A DNA stretch of 64,000 nucleotides from Archangium sp. (GTDB lineage: Bacteria; Myxococcota; Myxococcia; Myxococcales; Myxococcaceae), in assembly GCA_030695565.1 (NCBI GenBank), contig JAUYRZ010000079.1:62001-126000 (forward strand), written 5' to 3'. Position numbers and translations under genes: made by a program. Each line of letters starts with the position of its first letter. The first letter of the stretch is position 1. Under the pieces are notes generated by a model, which was given only the letters and a program-made list of their open reading frames with translations, was not told where the DNA came from and did not search any database. Positions 19,623 through 28,521 of this stretch are shown in pieces.

Positions 19623-20560
19623 GCGCGCGCACTCTCGCACTGGCTGACCGAACGCCCAGTCAGCCGGGGCCCGCCTCTCGCCTTGCCACGCTGGCGGTGG
19701 GCACTGCGCTCCAGTTGTTGCGACGACTGCCCCGCGGCGCGCGCGAACGGTTCGCTTCTTTCGTGGGCTGGGCCGTCTGGGTTCTGCGCGTTCGCCGCCG
19801 CGTCGCGCTCGAGAACGTGCAGCTCGCATTCCCCGAGCTCACCCCGGTCGAGCACCGACGCATCGTGCGCGGGGCCTTCGCCTCGATGTCGCAGGCGATG
19901 CTCGAGTCGGTCACCTCGGATCTGCTGACCGATGCCGAGGTCGAACGCGCCGTCTCGGTGGCCGACTGGAAGGGCCTCGACGTGCTGCTCGCCACGCACC
20001 AGCCCGTGCTCATCGCGTCGGCCCACCTGGGCAGCTGGGAGCTCTTCGCCGAAGTGATGGCGCGCCGGGGCCACGTGTTCTCCGCGGTGGTGCGGCCGCT
20101 CACCGGCGCCTTCAACGAGTGGCTGGTGCGCAGCCGCGAGCGCGCGGGGGTCGAGCTCGTCCTCCAACGCGGCGCCTTGCGGAACATGCTCAAGGCGATG
20201 CGGCGGGGGCGGGCCGTGGTGCAGTTGATCGATCAGGCGCTGCCCGGGCCCGAAGCGCTCTGGGTGCCGTTCTTCGGGCGGCCCGCGTCGACCACGCCGG
20301 CGATCTCCATGGCCGCGCTGCGCTCAGGGGCGCCCGTCTACGTGGTGGTGGCCGTGCGTCACGAAGGCCGGCTTCAGATGCGGGTCGAGGGCCCGGTGCC
20401 GATGCCCGACAAGCCGACCCGCCGCGAGTCACTCGAGGCGCACACCGCCGCGCTCACCGCGGTCATCGAGACCTTCGTGCGCCAGCACCCCGAGCAGTGG
20501 CTCTGGCTGCACCGCCGCTGGAAGAGCGCTCCCTCCCCCCTCGGGAGAGGGTCGGGGTGA
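19619..20560 (+). CDS. LpxL/HtrB-type lipid A acyltransferase
   Basis: This encodes 313 residues from the ATG at 19619, which overlaps the kinase stop. The frame extends upstream but only within the kinase gene. The acyltransferase signature SAHLGSWELFAE (H-x4-E) is present, with upstream RRRVALENVQLAFPELTP and the later segment QLIDQALPGPEALWVPFFG typical of late acyltransferases. These inner-membrane enzymes add secondary acyl chains to lipid A. The last residues (APSPLGRGSG) are encoded by a copy of the dispersed REP-like palindrome, so the native end of the protein has been replaced or extended by the repeat. Confidence 0.85.
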   Translation: MSARTLALADRTPSQPGPASRLATLAVGTALQLLRRLPRGARERFASFVGWAVWVLRVRRRVALENVQLAFPELTPVEHRRIVRGAFASMSQAMLESVTSDLLTDAEVERAVSVADWKGLDVLLATHQPVLIASAHLGSWELFAEVMARRGHVFSAVVRPLTGAFNEWLVRSRERAGVELVLQRGALRNMLKAMRRGRAVVQLIDQALPGPEALWVPFFGRPASTTPAISMAALRSGAPVYVVVAVRHEGRLQMRVEGPVPMPDKPTRRESLEAHTAALTAVIETFVRQHPEQWLWLHRRWKSAPSPLGRGSG

Positions 20561-20565
20561 GGGGC
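20530..20565. repeat. REP-like palindrome covering the end of the acyltransferase gene
   Basis: CCCTCCCCCCTCGGGAGAGG is followed by GTCGGGGTGAGGGG. This copy contributes the final codons and stop of the LpxL-like gene and lies between two convergent genes, where it may help transcription termination. Confidence 0.55.
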
Positions 20566-20580
20566 TCGTTCGTCTACCGC

Positions 20581-22179
20581 CTAGATCGCCAGCCGCAACA
20601 ACACGCCGGCCTGAACCAGGGGCGGGTACCGCAATGGGCTCAACGAGCTGCGAACCTGAGCACCTGACCCCGGCGTGCCGAGCTCCGAGATGTTCGCGAT
20701 GTCGTTGATGGTCTGCGCCGAGAGCTTGAAGCGCAGCTGGCCACCGGGCTGCCCGTAGAACACCGAGCCGAACGCCTGCACGCTCAAGAAGTTGAGCACG
20801 CGGAAGATGACGTCGAGGCGGGTGATCGCCGCCGGATCATTCATGATGATCACGTTCGAGAGCGACACGGTGATCCAGTCGGCGCCGGGAAGGCCGGGCG
20901 CGGCGATGGTGACGCCCAGGTTGTGCTTGCCCTGGTAGAGCGCCACGCTCTGAATCGGGTCGAGCGTCTTGCCCAGCACCGCGGGCGCGAACGTCTGCAC
21001 CTGGTAGCCGACCGGTGAGTCGTAGCCGACGGGGTTGTAGAAGTACTCCACCGCGACCACCGCGAAGTTCTTGTCGGTGTAGTTGAACTGAAAGCTCGCG
21101 CCGCCCGAGGCCTGCACCACCACACGAGGCGAGTCTTTGCTGGTGATGTTGCCCACGTTGGCCAGCAGGTTGTCTTCGGTCAGCCCGTCAGGGAACGAGA
21201 AGAGCGCGAAGTCCTGCCCGTCACGGAAGGCGGCCTCGGCGTAGATGTCGAACGGACCGACCGCGGTGCTCACGTCGAGCGCGTAGCGCTGGCGCCGACC
21301 TTCTTGCCACACGCCGCCGATGCCGATCTCTGCGGGGCCGATCACGAACTCCCCGCGCACCGCGCCGCCCAACTGGTTGAGCTTGAGCCCGCTGCTGCCC
21401 ACGTTCACGCCCTCGAGCAGGCCGTAGGCGTAGAAGTTCCAGCCCAACGATTCGACCGGCACGTGCACCTTGACCGCGTTGACGCCGAGTCGAACGTCGA
21501 AGGGGTTGAACGCATCGCGGGGCCGCGAGTTGAGGAAGTCGGTGGGGTACCAGATGCGCGAGACACCCCAGCGGATCTTCTGGCGGCCGATGGTGAGGTA
21601 CACCTTTCGTGCGATGTCGAAGCGCAGCCAGAGTTGATCGAGGAACACCGACGGGTTCGCGCGGGTGGCCGGCGTCAACCCCACGAAGGTGCCGGTGCCC
21701 TGGGCGGCGTTCATGTTGTTGGTGGCGCTCGCGCCATCGCCCGCCGGGAAAGTCGGGTCGAACTGCAGGCGGCCGTTCACGAACGCGCGCAGGCGATCGT
21801 TGGGGCGGCCATCGAGATACACGTCGAGGATCATCGGCGCCGAGAGCGCGCCGTCGAGGAAGGGCCGCGTCTCCTGGAAATAGCCCTGCGCGAACATCAG
21901 CAACGAGCCGCCGATCTTCAACGGATCGGAGACGGCCTCGGCCGTGTCGAACTTCGAGACCAGCGGGCCCGAGCCCAGCTGATCGCTGTCGCGATCGAGG
22001 CCGCCGTCGGGCTTCTCCACCACCGGCTCGTCGCCGAAGATCGACCCTTCATCGGGCCGCACCACGCCGGCGTCGGAGCCCGCAGGCGTCTCGGATGGAT
22101 CGCCGAACATGTCTGCTTCGTTTGGGCGGGCTTCGGCCTGCGTCAACAGCAGCGCTGCGGCGACGAGAAGGGGGTTCAT
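20581..22179 (-). CDS. Outer-membrane beta-barrel protein of the ABC export operon
   Basis: This encodes 532 residues with a short signal peptide (MNPLLVAAALLLTQAEA). An acidic Pro/Gly-rich segment with two near-copies of the motif MFGDPSETP / IFGDEPVVE follows. The remaining 430 residues show regular alternation of hydrophobic residues and turns, ending in LLRLAI, as in large outer-membrane barrels. It is the last gene of an operon with a LolA-like protein, two permeases and an ATPase. The set suggests a pathway that moves a lipid, lipoprotein or hydrophobic product to or through the outer membrane. The cargo is not identifiable. Confidence 0.72.
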   Translation of the reverse strand: MNPLLVAAALLLTQAEARPNEADMFGDPSETPAGSDAGVVRPDEGSIFGDEPVVEKPDGGLDRDSDQLGSGPLVSKFDTAEAVSDPLKIGGSLLMFAQGYFQETRPFLDGALSAPMILDVYLDGRPNDRLRAFVNGRLQFDPTFPAGDGASATNNMNAAQGTGTFVGLTPATRANPSVFLDQLWLRFDIARKVYLTIGRQKIRWGVSRIWYPTDFLNSRPRDAFNPFDVRLGVNAVKVHVPVESLGWNFYAYGLLEGVNVGSSGLKLNQLGGAVRGEFVIGPAEIGIGGVWQEGRRQRYALDVSTAVGPFDIYAEAAFRDGQDFALFSFPDGLTEDNLLANVGNITSKDSPRVVVQASGGASFQFNYTDKNFAVVAVEYFYNPVGYDSPVGYQVQTFAPAVLGKTLDPIQSVALYQGKHNLGVTIAAPGLPGADWITVSLSNVIIMNDPAAITRLDVIFRVLNFLSVQAFGSVFYGQPGGQLRFKLSAQTINDIANISELGTPGSGAQVRSSLSPLRYPPLVQAGVLLRLAI

Positions 22180-22192
22180 GGTGAGCTCGGGT

Positions 22193-22966
22193 TCAGCGGC
22201 TCTTCGATTCCAGCCACGCCTTGGTGAACATGTTCTGGTCGAGCTTCGAGAGATCGATGGTCTTCATCAGCACCAGCGTGGAGTTCGACTTCTCCACCTC
22301 GTCGAAGAAGCGCATCTCGCCGGGGAACCACACGTCGGCCTTCTTCGACTCCGAAAAGAGCTTCTGCCACTTCGGGTAATACGCGGTGCGCATCAGGCGG
22401 CCCGAGAGCGCGAACTCCTGCCGCTTGAGGATGTTGTGGTTGACCTTGTCGATCCACAGCTTCACCACCGGGTACGCCACGTCGACGCCGTCTTTGACCT
22501 TGAGCTCGAGCTTCACCGTCTCGAACTTGCCGAGTTTCTCTTCGCCCTCGAACTTCGGCTCGAACTCTTCGGCCAGGCGCGACTCGTCGAAGTCGCTGCG
22601 GCGCGAGTTGGTGCCGCCGATGCGTTCACGTTCGGTGGCGCGCTCCCACTTGCCGGTGCCCGGGTCGTAGCTCCACAGGTTCTTGTCGAGGCGCAGGTAG
22701 CCCTTGCCCTCTTCGCTCTTGGGCTTGGTGAAGAGCAGCATCAGCTTGTCGTCGCTGTCGCGGCGGAAGATCATCAGCTCGCGCACGACGTCGGCTTTGT
22801 CCTTCTCCTTCTGCTCCAGGTACGCCAGCGCCTTGTAGTCGCCGCCGTTGCGCTGGCGATCGTCGAGCTCGACGAGGAGCTTGTGCATCTCCTCCTTGGT
22901 CAGATCCGCCGCGAAGGCCGGGGCGGCAAGCGTGAGTGACAGCGTCAACAGGAGCGCGTTTCGCAT
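22193..22966 (-). CDS. Outer membrane lipoprotein-sorting (LolA-like) protein
   Basis: This encodes 257 residues from the ATG at 22966, where a clear signal peptide begins (MRNALLLTLSLTLAAPAFA). The frame is open far upstream, but that part lies inside the permease gene and is not coding. Visible blocks such as RDSDDKLMLLFTKPKSEEGKG, YLRLDKNLWSYDP and AYPVVKLWIDKVNHNILKR match the family annotated as outer membrane lipoprotein-sorting proteins, which share the LolA/LolB lipid-binding half-barrel. It is probably a periplasmic carrier working with the adjacent permeases, handing a hydrophobic cargo toward the barrel protein at 20581-22179. Confidence 0.84.
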   Translation of the reverse strand: MRNALLLTLSLTLAAPAFAADLTKEEMHKLLVELDDRQRNGGDYKALAYLEQKEKDKADVVRELMIFRRDSDDKLMLLFTKPKSEEGKGYLRLDKNLWSYDPGTGKWERATERERIGGTNSRRSDFDESRLAEEFEPKFEGEEKLGKFETVKLELKVKDGVDVAYPVVKLWIDKVNHNILKRQEFALSGRLMRTAYYPKWQKLFSESKKADVWFPGEMRFFDEVEKSNSTLVLMKTIDLSKLDQNMFTKAWLESKSR

Positions 22967-22971
22967 GGTGG

Positions 22972-24285
22972 TTACCCGACGTGAGACATCGCCGTGATCG
23001 GCTTGAGCCGGGCGGCGAGGAAGGAGGGGATGATCGAGATGAGGGTGATGACCGCGGTGATGAAGCCCACCGAGAAGAGCACCCAGAAGAGAGTGGGCGA
23101 GATGACCAGCCGCTCGGAGAAGAAGACGAACTGCCAGCTGGTGGGCAACCCGATGTGCGCGCGGGTCAGCCCCACTGAGAGCAGCACGCCCAGCAGCCCG
23201 CCCAGCACGGTGCTCATCACGCCCAACAAGGTGCCTTCGGCCACGAACATGGCCAGCACCGCCTGCCGCTGCATGCCCACCGCGCGCAGGGTGCCGATCT
23301 CGCGGGTGCGTTCGCGAATGCTGATCCACATCACGTTCATGATCCCCACCCCGATGATCATCATCAACACGAAGATCACGATGGTGGCCAACGCGGTCAA
23401 GGCCGTGACGATCCACTGCACGAAGCTGGTCTCGTCTTCCCAGTTGGTGACGTCGAGCTTCTGCCCCGTCCAATTCTCGCGGTTCACCGAGTCGAACTTG
23501 GCGAAGTAGGGCCGGGGATCGGGGTCGAGCAGCTCGAAGCCCGAAGCGGCGAGCACCCGGCGCAGGCGTTCTTGCACTGGCTTCACCTGATCGATGTCCT
23601 TCAAGTACAGCTGGAGCGCCCCGGTCGACTCGTCGTTGAGCTGGTACAGCTGACGCAGCCCCTGGTCGTTCATGAAGGTGTTCCAGCTCGAGAGCATGCC
23701 GATGTCGGCGGCGATCGCGACCAGGATGACGTCGACCGTGTTGCTGGTGCCGCGGAACGTGGGCGCCACGATGGTCATGGTGTCGCCCACCTTCACGCCC
23801 AGCTTCCGGGCCTGCGCCTCGAAGATCAGCATGCCGTTGGGCTTGGTGAGATCGTCGAGCTTGCCCTCTTTGATCTGCACCACCTGGCGAAAGCCGGGCT
23901 CGTTGGTGATGTCGATGCCGCCGATGCCCACCTGCTGCGCGCCCGATTCACTGACCAGCTTGGCCCAGCCGCGGCCGCGCTGAACCACGTAGTCGAGCTC
24001 AGGCACCTCGGAGTCGATGATCGCGCGCACCTTCTTGTAGTTGGTCACCACCGGGGCGCCCGCGCTGGCCGAAGCCTTGTAGAAACCCGCCACGTTCACG
24101 TGACCACTCATCAGCGTGGTGGCCGAGAGCAGCAGGGTGCTGCGAATGCCCACGAAGGCGCCGGTGAGCGTCACCAACAGAGCGGTCACCCCGGCGATGG
24201 CGGCGCCCAGGATGAAGGTGCGCACCCGGTGCTGCAGCAGGCTGCGAAAGGCGATCACCCAGAGCATGGGGCTCAAGAACGTCAT
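22972..24285 (-). CDS. FtsX/LolE-type ABC transporter permease
   Basis: This encodes 437 residues. There is one N-terminal membrane helix (RTFILGAAIAGVTALLVTLTG), then a periplasmic domain of about 230 residues, then three C-terminal helices. The last part contains the FtsX-domain pattern (ISIRERTREIGTLRAVGMQR). This topology is that of LolC/E and MacB permeases, which extract lipoproteins or push substrates without a channel. The start overlaps the stop of the larger permease gene by four bases (ATGA). It works with the ATPase at 26408-27160. Confidence 0.88.
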   Translation of the reverse strand: MTFLSPMLWVIAFRSLLQHRVRTFILGAAIAGVTALLVTLTGAFVGIRSTLLLSATTLMSGHVNVAGFYKASASAGAPVVTNYKKVRAIIDSEVPELDYVVQRGRGWAKLVSESGAQQVGIGGIDITNEPGFRQVVQIKEGKLDDLTKPNGMLIFEAQARKLGVKVGDTMTIVAPTFRGTSNTVDVILVAIAADIGMLSSWNTFMNDQGLRQLYQLNDESTGALQLYLKDIDQVKPVQERLRRVLAASGFELLDPDPRPYFAKFDSVNRENWTGQKLDVTNWEDETSFVQWIVTALTALATIVIFVLMMIIGVGIMNVMWISIRERTREIGTLRAVGMQRQAVLAMFVAEGTLLGVMSTVLGGLLGVLLSVGLTRAHIGLPTSWQFVFFSERLVISPTLFWVLFSVGFITAVITLISIIPSFLAARLKPITAMSHVG

Positions 24286-26411
24286 TCGTCGGCCTGCATC
24301 GCCCGCAGGGGGCTCACGCGCATGGCCATCAGCGCAGGGAGGAGGGTGGAGCCGACCGTCACCACCAGGATGATCACCAGCGCCACCACCAGCGGCCAGG
24401 TCGACAGCTGGGGGATCAACCGGGGCCCCGAGAAGAAGAAATACATCACGTCGTTCGGCGCTGCGATGCCCTGCGTGGCGATGAGCGAGATCGCGCCTGC
24501 ACCGGCCAGCATGCCCAGCCCGCCGAAGAGGAGCCCCAGCACCAACGACTCGACCAACACCATCGAGAGAATGAGCCCGCGCTGAGCGCCGATCGCCCGC
24601 ATGGTGCCGAACATCTGCGTGCGTTGGAGCGTGGCCATCAGCACCGAGAGGTACATGATCAACATCGCCGCGATGAAGATGATGCCCACCGCCACGAAGA
24701 GCAGCGCGCGGAACACGTTGATGATTTGCCCCAGCAGCCCCGACGCCTTCTGCCAGCTGACCACCTGAATGCCGAGGCCCTGTTCGTTCGAGACCTGGGT
24801 GATGCGCTCGATGGTCTCGTCCATGCGGGTGGGGTCTTCCAGCATGACCGCCGCGTGCAGCACCACCCCGTCGTCCAACTGCTGCTGCGTGTAGACCCGG
24901 CGAATCAGATCTTCTTCGCGCAGCTTGCGGCCCGTGCCCGCGAGCGCCGCGTCGGGGTCGATGATGCCCGGCGTCGCTTCGGCGATCACCTCAGCGCCGT
25001 CACCGAAGAGCTCGTCTTCCGCGTTCTCCCGGCTGACCGTCCTGGCGCCCGTGTTGCGTTGGATCTCCTTGAGCTCCTCGGCCTTGTCTGAGGTGAGGTA
25101 ACCGAACAGCTCGCGGAAGCTCATCAGGTCCATCAGGCTGGTCGCTCCGGCGAGCGGCGACTTCTCCAGGCCCGTGAACGCAAAGGTGCCGTACACCCGC
25201 ACGTTCACGTTCTGGATGTAGCCTGACTTGGTGAACGCCTTGATGGTGAGCATGTCGCCCACCTTCACCCGGTAGAGCTGCACCTGCGGCACCACCAACT
25301 CGTAGAACTGGGTGAAGCGCTGGTCGAAGTTCTCGTCGGTGGTGGCCAGCAGCTCGGAGAGCAGCGCGTCGATGGAGTCCTTCTTCGACGGCAACGCGTC
25401 TTGCAGCGTCTTGACCAGCGCGGCCGTCTTGATGCCGTCGAGCTGCAGCACCAGCTCACGCGTCTGGTGGGTGTTCTCCTTGACGAAGCGCTTGAGCTCA
25501 TCGTCGGTGGCGATCAGCCGGCCGTTCGCGCGAGCGTCTTTGATCTTGTCGAGCCGGCGCGCGGTCTTCAGCTTCATCTGATCTTCGTGCATCAGATCGG
25601 CGATCAAGAACCCACGTTGGCCCTGCGGCACCGGCGAGCCCTTCACGATGCGCATGCGATCGAACGACTTCTGGAACTTGTCGAGGTCGGTGCCCACGTA
25701 GCGCAGGAAGACCAGCGACGTGTCGGTGACGATCGGCGCGATGCGGTTCTCGAGGAACTCGAGGTTCGTGTACGGGTCTTTCTCGAAGTCGGCCCAGAAC
25801 GCGTCCTGCTCCACCCGCTGCAGCGCCTCGATGTTGCGCGGCTCGACCGACTTCGCGTTCATCATGTCGGCCATCGCCTTCTCCACGTCGCCGCGCAGCA
25901 CCTTGATGATCTGCCGCACGTGGGCGATCTCACTGGCGATGCGCAGCGCGAGCTCTTCACGGGGTACCCCCTCGAGTTTGGGGTCGCCCGGTTGGCCATC
26001 GCGCGCCTTGTAGAGGTTGCGCAGTTTTTCCAGGGTGCCGTCGACGATGTTGCCCGAGGTGATGATCGCCGCCGAGATGCCCATGGGCACCACGACCTTG
26101 ACGTTCTCCACCTTCGAGAGCGCCTCCTGGATCTTCGGGAAGTCGTTGATCGCCGGCAGCTCGGGGAAATTGCCCATCTGGCCGAACAGCGCCAGCTCGT
26201 CTTTCGACTTGGCCGAATAGATCTGCAGGTGCCCGGCGAGGCTGCCCACCACCGACTTCTGCATCGACTGGTTCAACGAGTCGAGCATGCCGCCCAGCAA
26301 CACGAACACCATCGTCCCCAGCAGGATCAAACCGCCGATGAGCAGGTTGATCGGGCTCGCCAACAAGTTGCGGATGGCGATCCGAACCAGCAGGACGACC
26401 CGGTCCATCAC
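24282..26411 (-). CDS. Large FtsX/LolC-type ABC transporter permease
   Basis: This encodes 709 residues beginning MMDRVVLLVRIAIRNLLAS. It has the same topology as its partner, but with a periplasmic domain of about 500 residues, roughly twice the usual size. The FtsX segment near the C terminus reads TLQRTQMFGTMRAIGAQRG, followed by two helices. The long insert contains Lys/Glu-rich helical stretches (residues about 100-330). It overlaps both neighbours by four bases. The enlarged periplasmic domain probably contacts the LolA-like carrier; that is inference from context. Confidence 0.86.
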   Translation of the reverse strand: MMDRVVLLVRIAIRNLLASPINLLIGGLILLGTMVFVLLGGMLDSLNQSMQKSVVGSLAGHLQIYSAKSKDELALFGQMGNFPELPAINDFPKIQEALSKVENVKVVVPMGISAAIITSGNIVDGTLEKLRNLYKARDGQPGDPKLEGVPREELALRIASEIAHVRQIIKVLRGDVEKAMADMMNAKSVEPRNIEALQRVEQDAFWADFEKDPYTNLEFLENRIAPIVTDTSLVFLRYVGTDLDKFQKSFDRMRIVKGSPVPQGQRGFLIADLMHEDQMKLKTARRLDKIKDARANGRLIATDDELKRFVKENTHQTRELVLQLDGIKTAALVKTLQDALPSKKDSIDALLSELLATTDENFDQRFTQFYELVVPQVQLYRVKVGDMLTIKAFTKSGYIQNVNVRVYGTFAFTGLEKSPLAGATSLMDLMSFRELFGYLTSDKAEELKEIQRNTGARTVSRENAEDELFGDGAEVIAEATPGIIDPDAALAGTGRKLREEDLIRRVYTQQQLDDGVVLHAAVMLEDPTRMDETIERITQVSNEQGLGIQVVSWQKASGLLGQIINVFRALLFVAVGIIFIAAMLIMYLSVLMATLQRTQMFGTMRAIGAQRGLILSMVLVESLVLGLLFGGLGMLAGAGAISLIATQGIAAPNDVMYFFFSGPRLIPQLSTWPLVVALVIILVVTVGSTLLPALMAMRVSPLRAMQADE

Positions 26412-27160
26412 GACGCGCGCACCTCGGTGCTCCTGGTGTCGAGGCCTTCCATCTCGTGGGCCACTGCGTCTTGCGGGCTCTCGCGGCCCGTCACCTTGCC
26501 GTCGGCGATGCGCACCACCGCGTTCGCGTAGCGCATCACCCGGTGATCGTGCGTCGAGAAGATGAAGGTGGTGCCCTTCTTCTGGTTGAGCGACTTCATC
26601 AGGTCGAGGATCGCCTGGCCCGTCTCGGAGTCGAGGTTGGCCGTCGGTTCGTCTGCGAGCACGATGAGCGGGTCGGTCACCAACGCGCGCGCGATCGCCA
26701 CGCGCTGCCGCTGCCCCCCTGACAGCTCGTTGGGGCGGTGCTTCAGGTGCGTCTTGAGGCCGACCTGCTCCAGCAGCCCCTCCACGCGCTCCTTGCGGTC
26801 CTTCGCGCTGAGCTTGTTCTGCAGCAGCAGGGGAAACTCTACGTTTTGGAAGACCGTCAACACCGAGACCAGGTTGAAGGACTGGAAGATGAAGCCGATG
26901 GTGTTGAGGCGCAGGTTGGTCAGCTCGCGCTCTGACATCTTCGCGGTGTTCTGGCCCGCCACCTCGACCACCCCGCGCGTCGCGGTGTCGACGCAGCCGA
27001 TGAGGTTGAGCAGCGTCGTCTTGCCGCTGCCCGAGGGGCCGGCGATGGAGATGAACTCGCCCTTGTCGACGGTCAGGTTCACGCCGCGCAAGGCCTGAAC
27101 GACGGTCGCACCGAGGCTGTACTCCTTGACGACGTCCTGGATCGTGACGATGGCGCTCAT
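26408..27160 (-). CDS. LolD/MacB-type ABC transporter ATP-binding protein
   Basis: This encodes 250 residues. Walker A is GPSGSGKTTLLN, the Q-loop lies in FIFQSFNLVSVLTVFQNVEFPL (here split by position: Q after GFIF), the signature is LSGGQRQRVAIARAL and Walker B is LIVLADEPTANLD, followed by the H-loop FSTHDHR. The sequence belongs to the LolD/FtsE/MacB class that drives mechanotransmission-type permeases. It is the first gene of a five-gene minus-strand operon. The intergenic region to the divergent T3S-side gene at 27278 is 117 bp. Confidence 0.93.
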   Translation of the reverse strand: MSAIVTIQDVVKEYSLGATVVQALRGVNLTVDKGEFISIAGPSGSGKTTLLNLIGCVDTATRGVVEVAGQNTAKMSERELTNLRLNTIGFIFQSFNLVSVLTVFQNVEFPLLLQNKLSAKDRKERVEGLLEQVGLKTHLKHRPNELSGGQRQRVAIARALVTDPLIVLADEPTANLDSETGQAILDLMKSLNQKKGTTFIFSTHDHRVMRYANAVVRIADGKVTGRESPQDAVAHEMEGLDTRSTEVRAS

Positions 27161-27277
27161 GCGTGTACTGCTAGCTCAGCCCCCCAGCAGCCGCATGAAG
27201 AATGATGAAGCGCGTACATTCGTTGATGAAGCACAGTGATTCCTCTACCGTCCGCTGCTCTCCTCGGGAGGAGCCGA
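27161..27277. promoter_or_regulatory. Divergent promoter region between ABC export operon and T3S-side genes
   Basis: This 117 bp gap lies between two divergent starts and is less GC-rich than its surroundings (for example ATGAAGAATGATGAAGCG). A GGGAGGAGC ribosome-binding site precedes the plus-strand ATG. Promoters for both directions must lie here or inside the flanking genes. I cannot assign exact -10/-35 boxes with confidence. Confidence 0.5.
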
Positions 27278-28081
27278 ATGAACGAAGAACAGATCGCGGA
27301 AAAGCTCGCTGAGTTCGAACCGGCGTGGGCGGGCCGGCCGAACCTCTTCGACAAACAGATCGCCTCGAAAGACGTGAAGGCGCTCGTGGCGCGGCTCGAT
27401 GATCAGCTGCCCGGCGTGCGCGCTGACGCCGCTGAAGCGCTGGGCCGGCTCAAAGAGCTCTCTGCCACCGCGCAGCTCAAGGCGCTCCTGCGTGATCCCG
27501 AACCGTCCGTCCGGCGATCGGCGGCGGTGGGCCTCGCTTCGCTGGGCGACGAAGGCATCAGCCAGGAGTTCGTCAAGGCCCTGCTCGACCCCTCCGCGAA
27601 GGTCGTCGCGGGTGCGGCCGAGGCGCTCGGCCTGTCTGGTTTCAAGGCGGCCGTGCCGTACCTGCTCAAGGCCTACCGCACCGATCACCCGCGCGTGGCC
27701 GCGGCCATCGCCGTCGCGCTGGGCCGGTTGAAAGATCGCCAGGCGGTGCCGTGGTTGCTCCAGGCCCTCAAGTCGGGGCTCGCGCCCGTCGAAGCCGCCA
27801 TGGCGCTCGGTGAGCTGGGCGATGCGGGCGCCACCCGCGGGTTGTGTGAGGCGCTCGGTCACGACCTTCCCTCATTGCGTGCCGCGGCCGCCCGATCGCT
27901 CGGCCAGCTCGCCCGGGGGGGCAACTTCGACTTCATTCAGAAAGACACCGCCGTCAGCGCGCTTCACCGGCTGGTGAGCGACAGCGACCCCCGCGTCCAG
28001 TTCTGCGCGGCCCTGGGTCTGGCTGGTTTCGGAGATCCCGTCGGGAAACAAAAGCTCCAGCAGCACCTTTCTTCCACCTGA
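27278..28081 (+). CDS. HEAT-repeat protein
   Basis: This encodes 267 residues from ATG 27278, chosen because of the ribosome-binding site GGGAGGAG. It is built of repeated 30-31 residue helix pairs with the PBS-lyase/HEAT pattern, for example VRADAAEALGRLKEL, VRRSAAVGLASLGD, VVAGAAEALGLSGF and VQFCAALGLAGFGDP: about seven repeats in all. Such proteins are docking scaffolds. It is the first plus-strand gene at the edge of the T3S locus and 20 bp upstream of a small gene that leads into it. Whether it belongs to the secretion system is not known. Confidence 0.82.
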   Translation: MNEEQIAEKLAEFEPAWAGRPNLFDKQIASKDVKALVARLDDQLPGVRADAAEALGRLKELSATAQLKALLRDPEPSVRRSAAVGLASLGDEGISQEFVKALLDPSAKVVAGAAEALGLSGFKAAVPYLLKAYRTDHPRVAAAIAVALGRLKDRQAVPWLLQALKSGLAPVEAAMALGELGDAGATRGLCEALGHDLPSLRAAAARSLGQLARGGNFDFIQKDTAVSALHRLVSDSDPRVQFCAALGLAGFGDPVGKQKLQQHLSST

Positions 28082-28101
28082 ACCCCACAGCGAAAGTCCC
28101 C

Positions 28102-28392
28102 ATGGCCACCGCGAAAAAAGAAAAAGCGCCGACCCCCGCCGAGCCGCAGGTTCTCCCCGAGCAGAGCTACCCCGTGCTCGAGGGCTTCGTCGAAAAAGCA
28201 ACGTCAGATGACATTGGAGCCCTCTTCAAGGACTTGAAGACCCAATTGGGCGCGCTCAAGGGACCCAAGGCCGAGCAGGGCAAGAAGGTCGGCAAGGCCA
28301 TCGAACGTACAGAGGAGCTGTTGTCCTACCTCCTGCAAGTTCGCGAAAAGCTTGAGGCTGACCGCAAGGGCAAGGGTGCCAAGCGCCGCTGA
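28102..28392 (+). CDS. Small Lys-rich helical protein, unknown
   Basis: This encodes 96 residues with Lys-rich ends (MATAKKEKAPTPAE ... KLEADRKGKGAKRR) and two amphipathic helices between them. There is no membrane segment or signal peptide. It starts 20 bp after the HEAT-repeat gene and precedes the first putative T3S substrate. Small charged helical proteins in T3S loci are often chaperones or cytosolic adaptors, but I see no motif that decides this. Confidence 0.65.
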   Translation: MATAKKEKAPTPAEPQVLPEQSYPVLEGFVEKATSDDIGALFKDLKTQLGALKGPKAEQGKKVGKAIERTEELLSYLLQVREKLEADRKGKGAKRR

Positions 28393-28411
28393 AAAATGAT
28401 CCACCGGGCGT

Positions 28412-28441
28412 CACGCAACTCGCCTTCTCAGTGCGCGATAA
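28412..28441 (+). promoter_or_regulatory. Candidate sigma-28-like promoter of the first putative substrate gene
   Basis: TCACGCAACT (from 28411) is followed 12 bases later by GCGCGATAA (28433-28441). The GATAA-ending box resembles the -10 element GCCGATAA of FliA-type sigma factors. A near-identical pair occurs before the second putative substrate (44415-44445), and a FliA-like sigma gene lies at 30069. No experiment is implied; this is a pattern match between two upstream regions. Confidence 0.45.
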
Positions 28442-28521
28442 TCGAATCACAGGGCGCCTCCGACAAGGGTCGGGGGAACGGAACCCTGGAAACTTCCCGC
28501 TGTTTCCTCAAGGAGAATCAC

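Noticed and set aside
22967-23473. N-terminal extension of the LolA-like protein
   Set aside because: The extension is an out-of-frame reading of the permease gene; the signal peptide begins at 22966.
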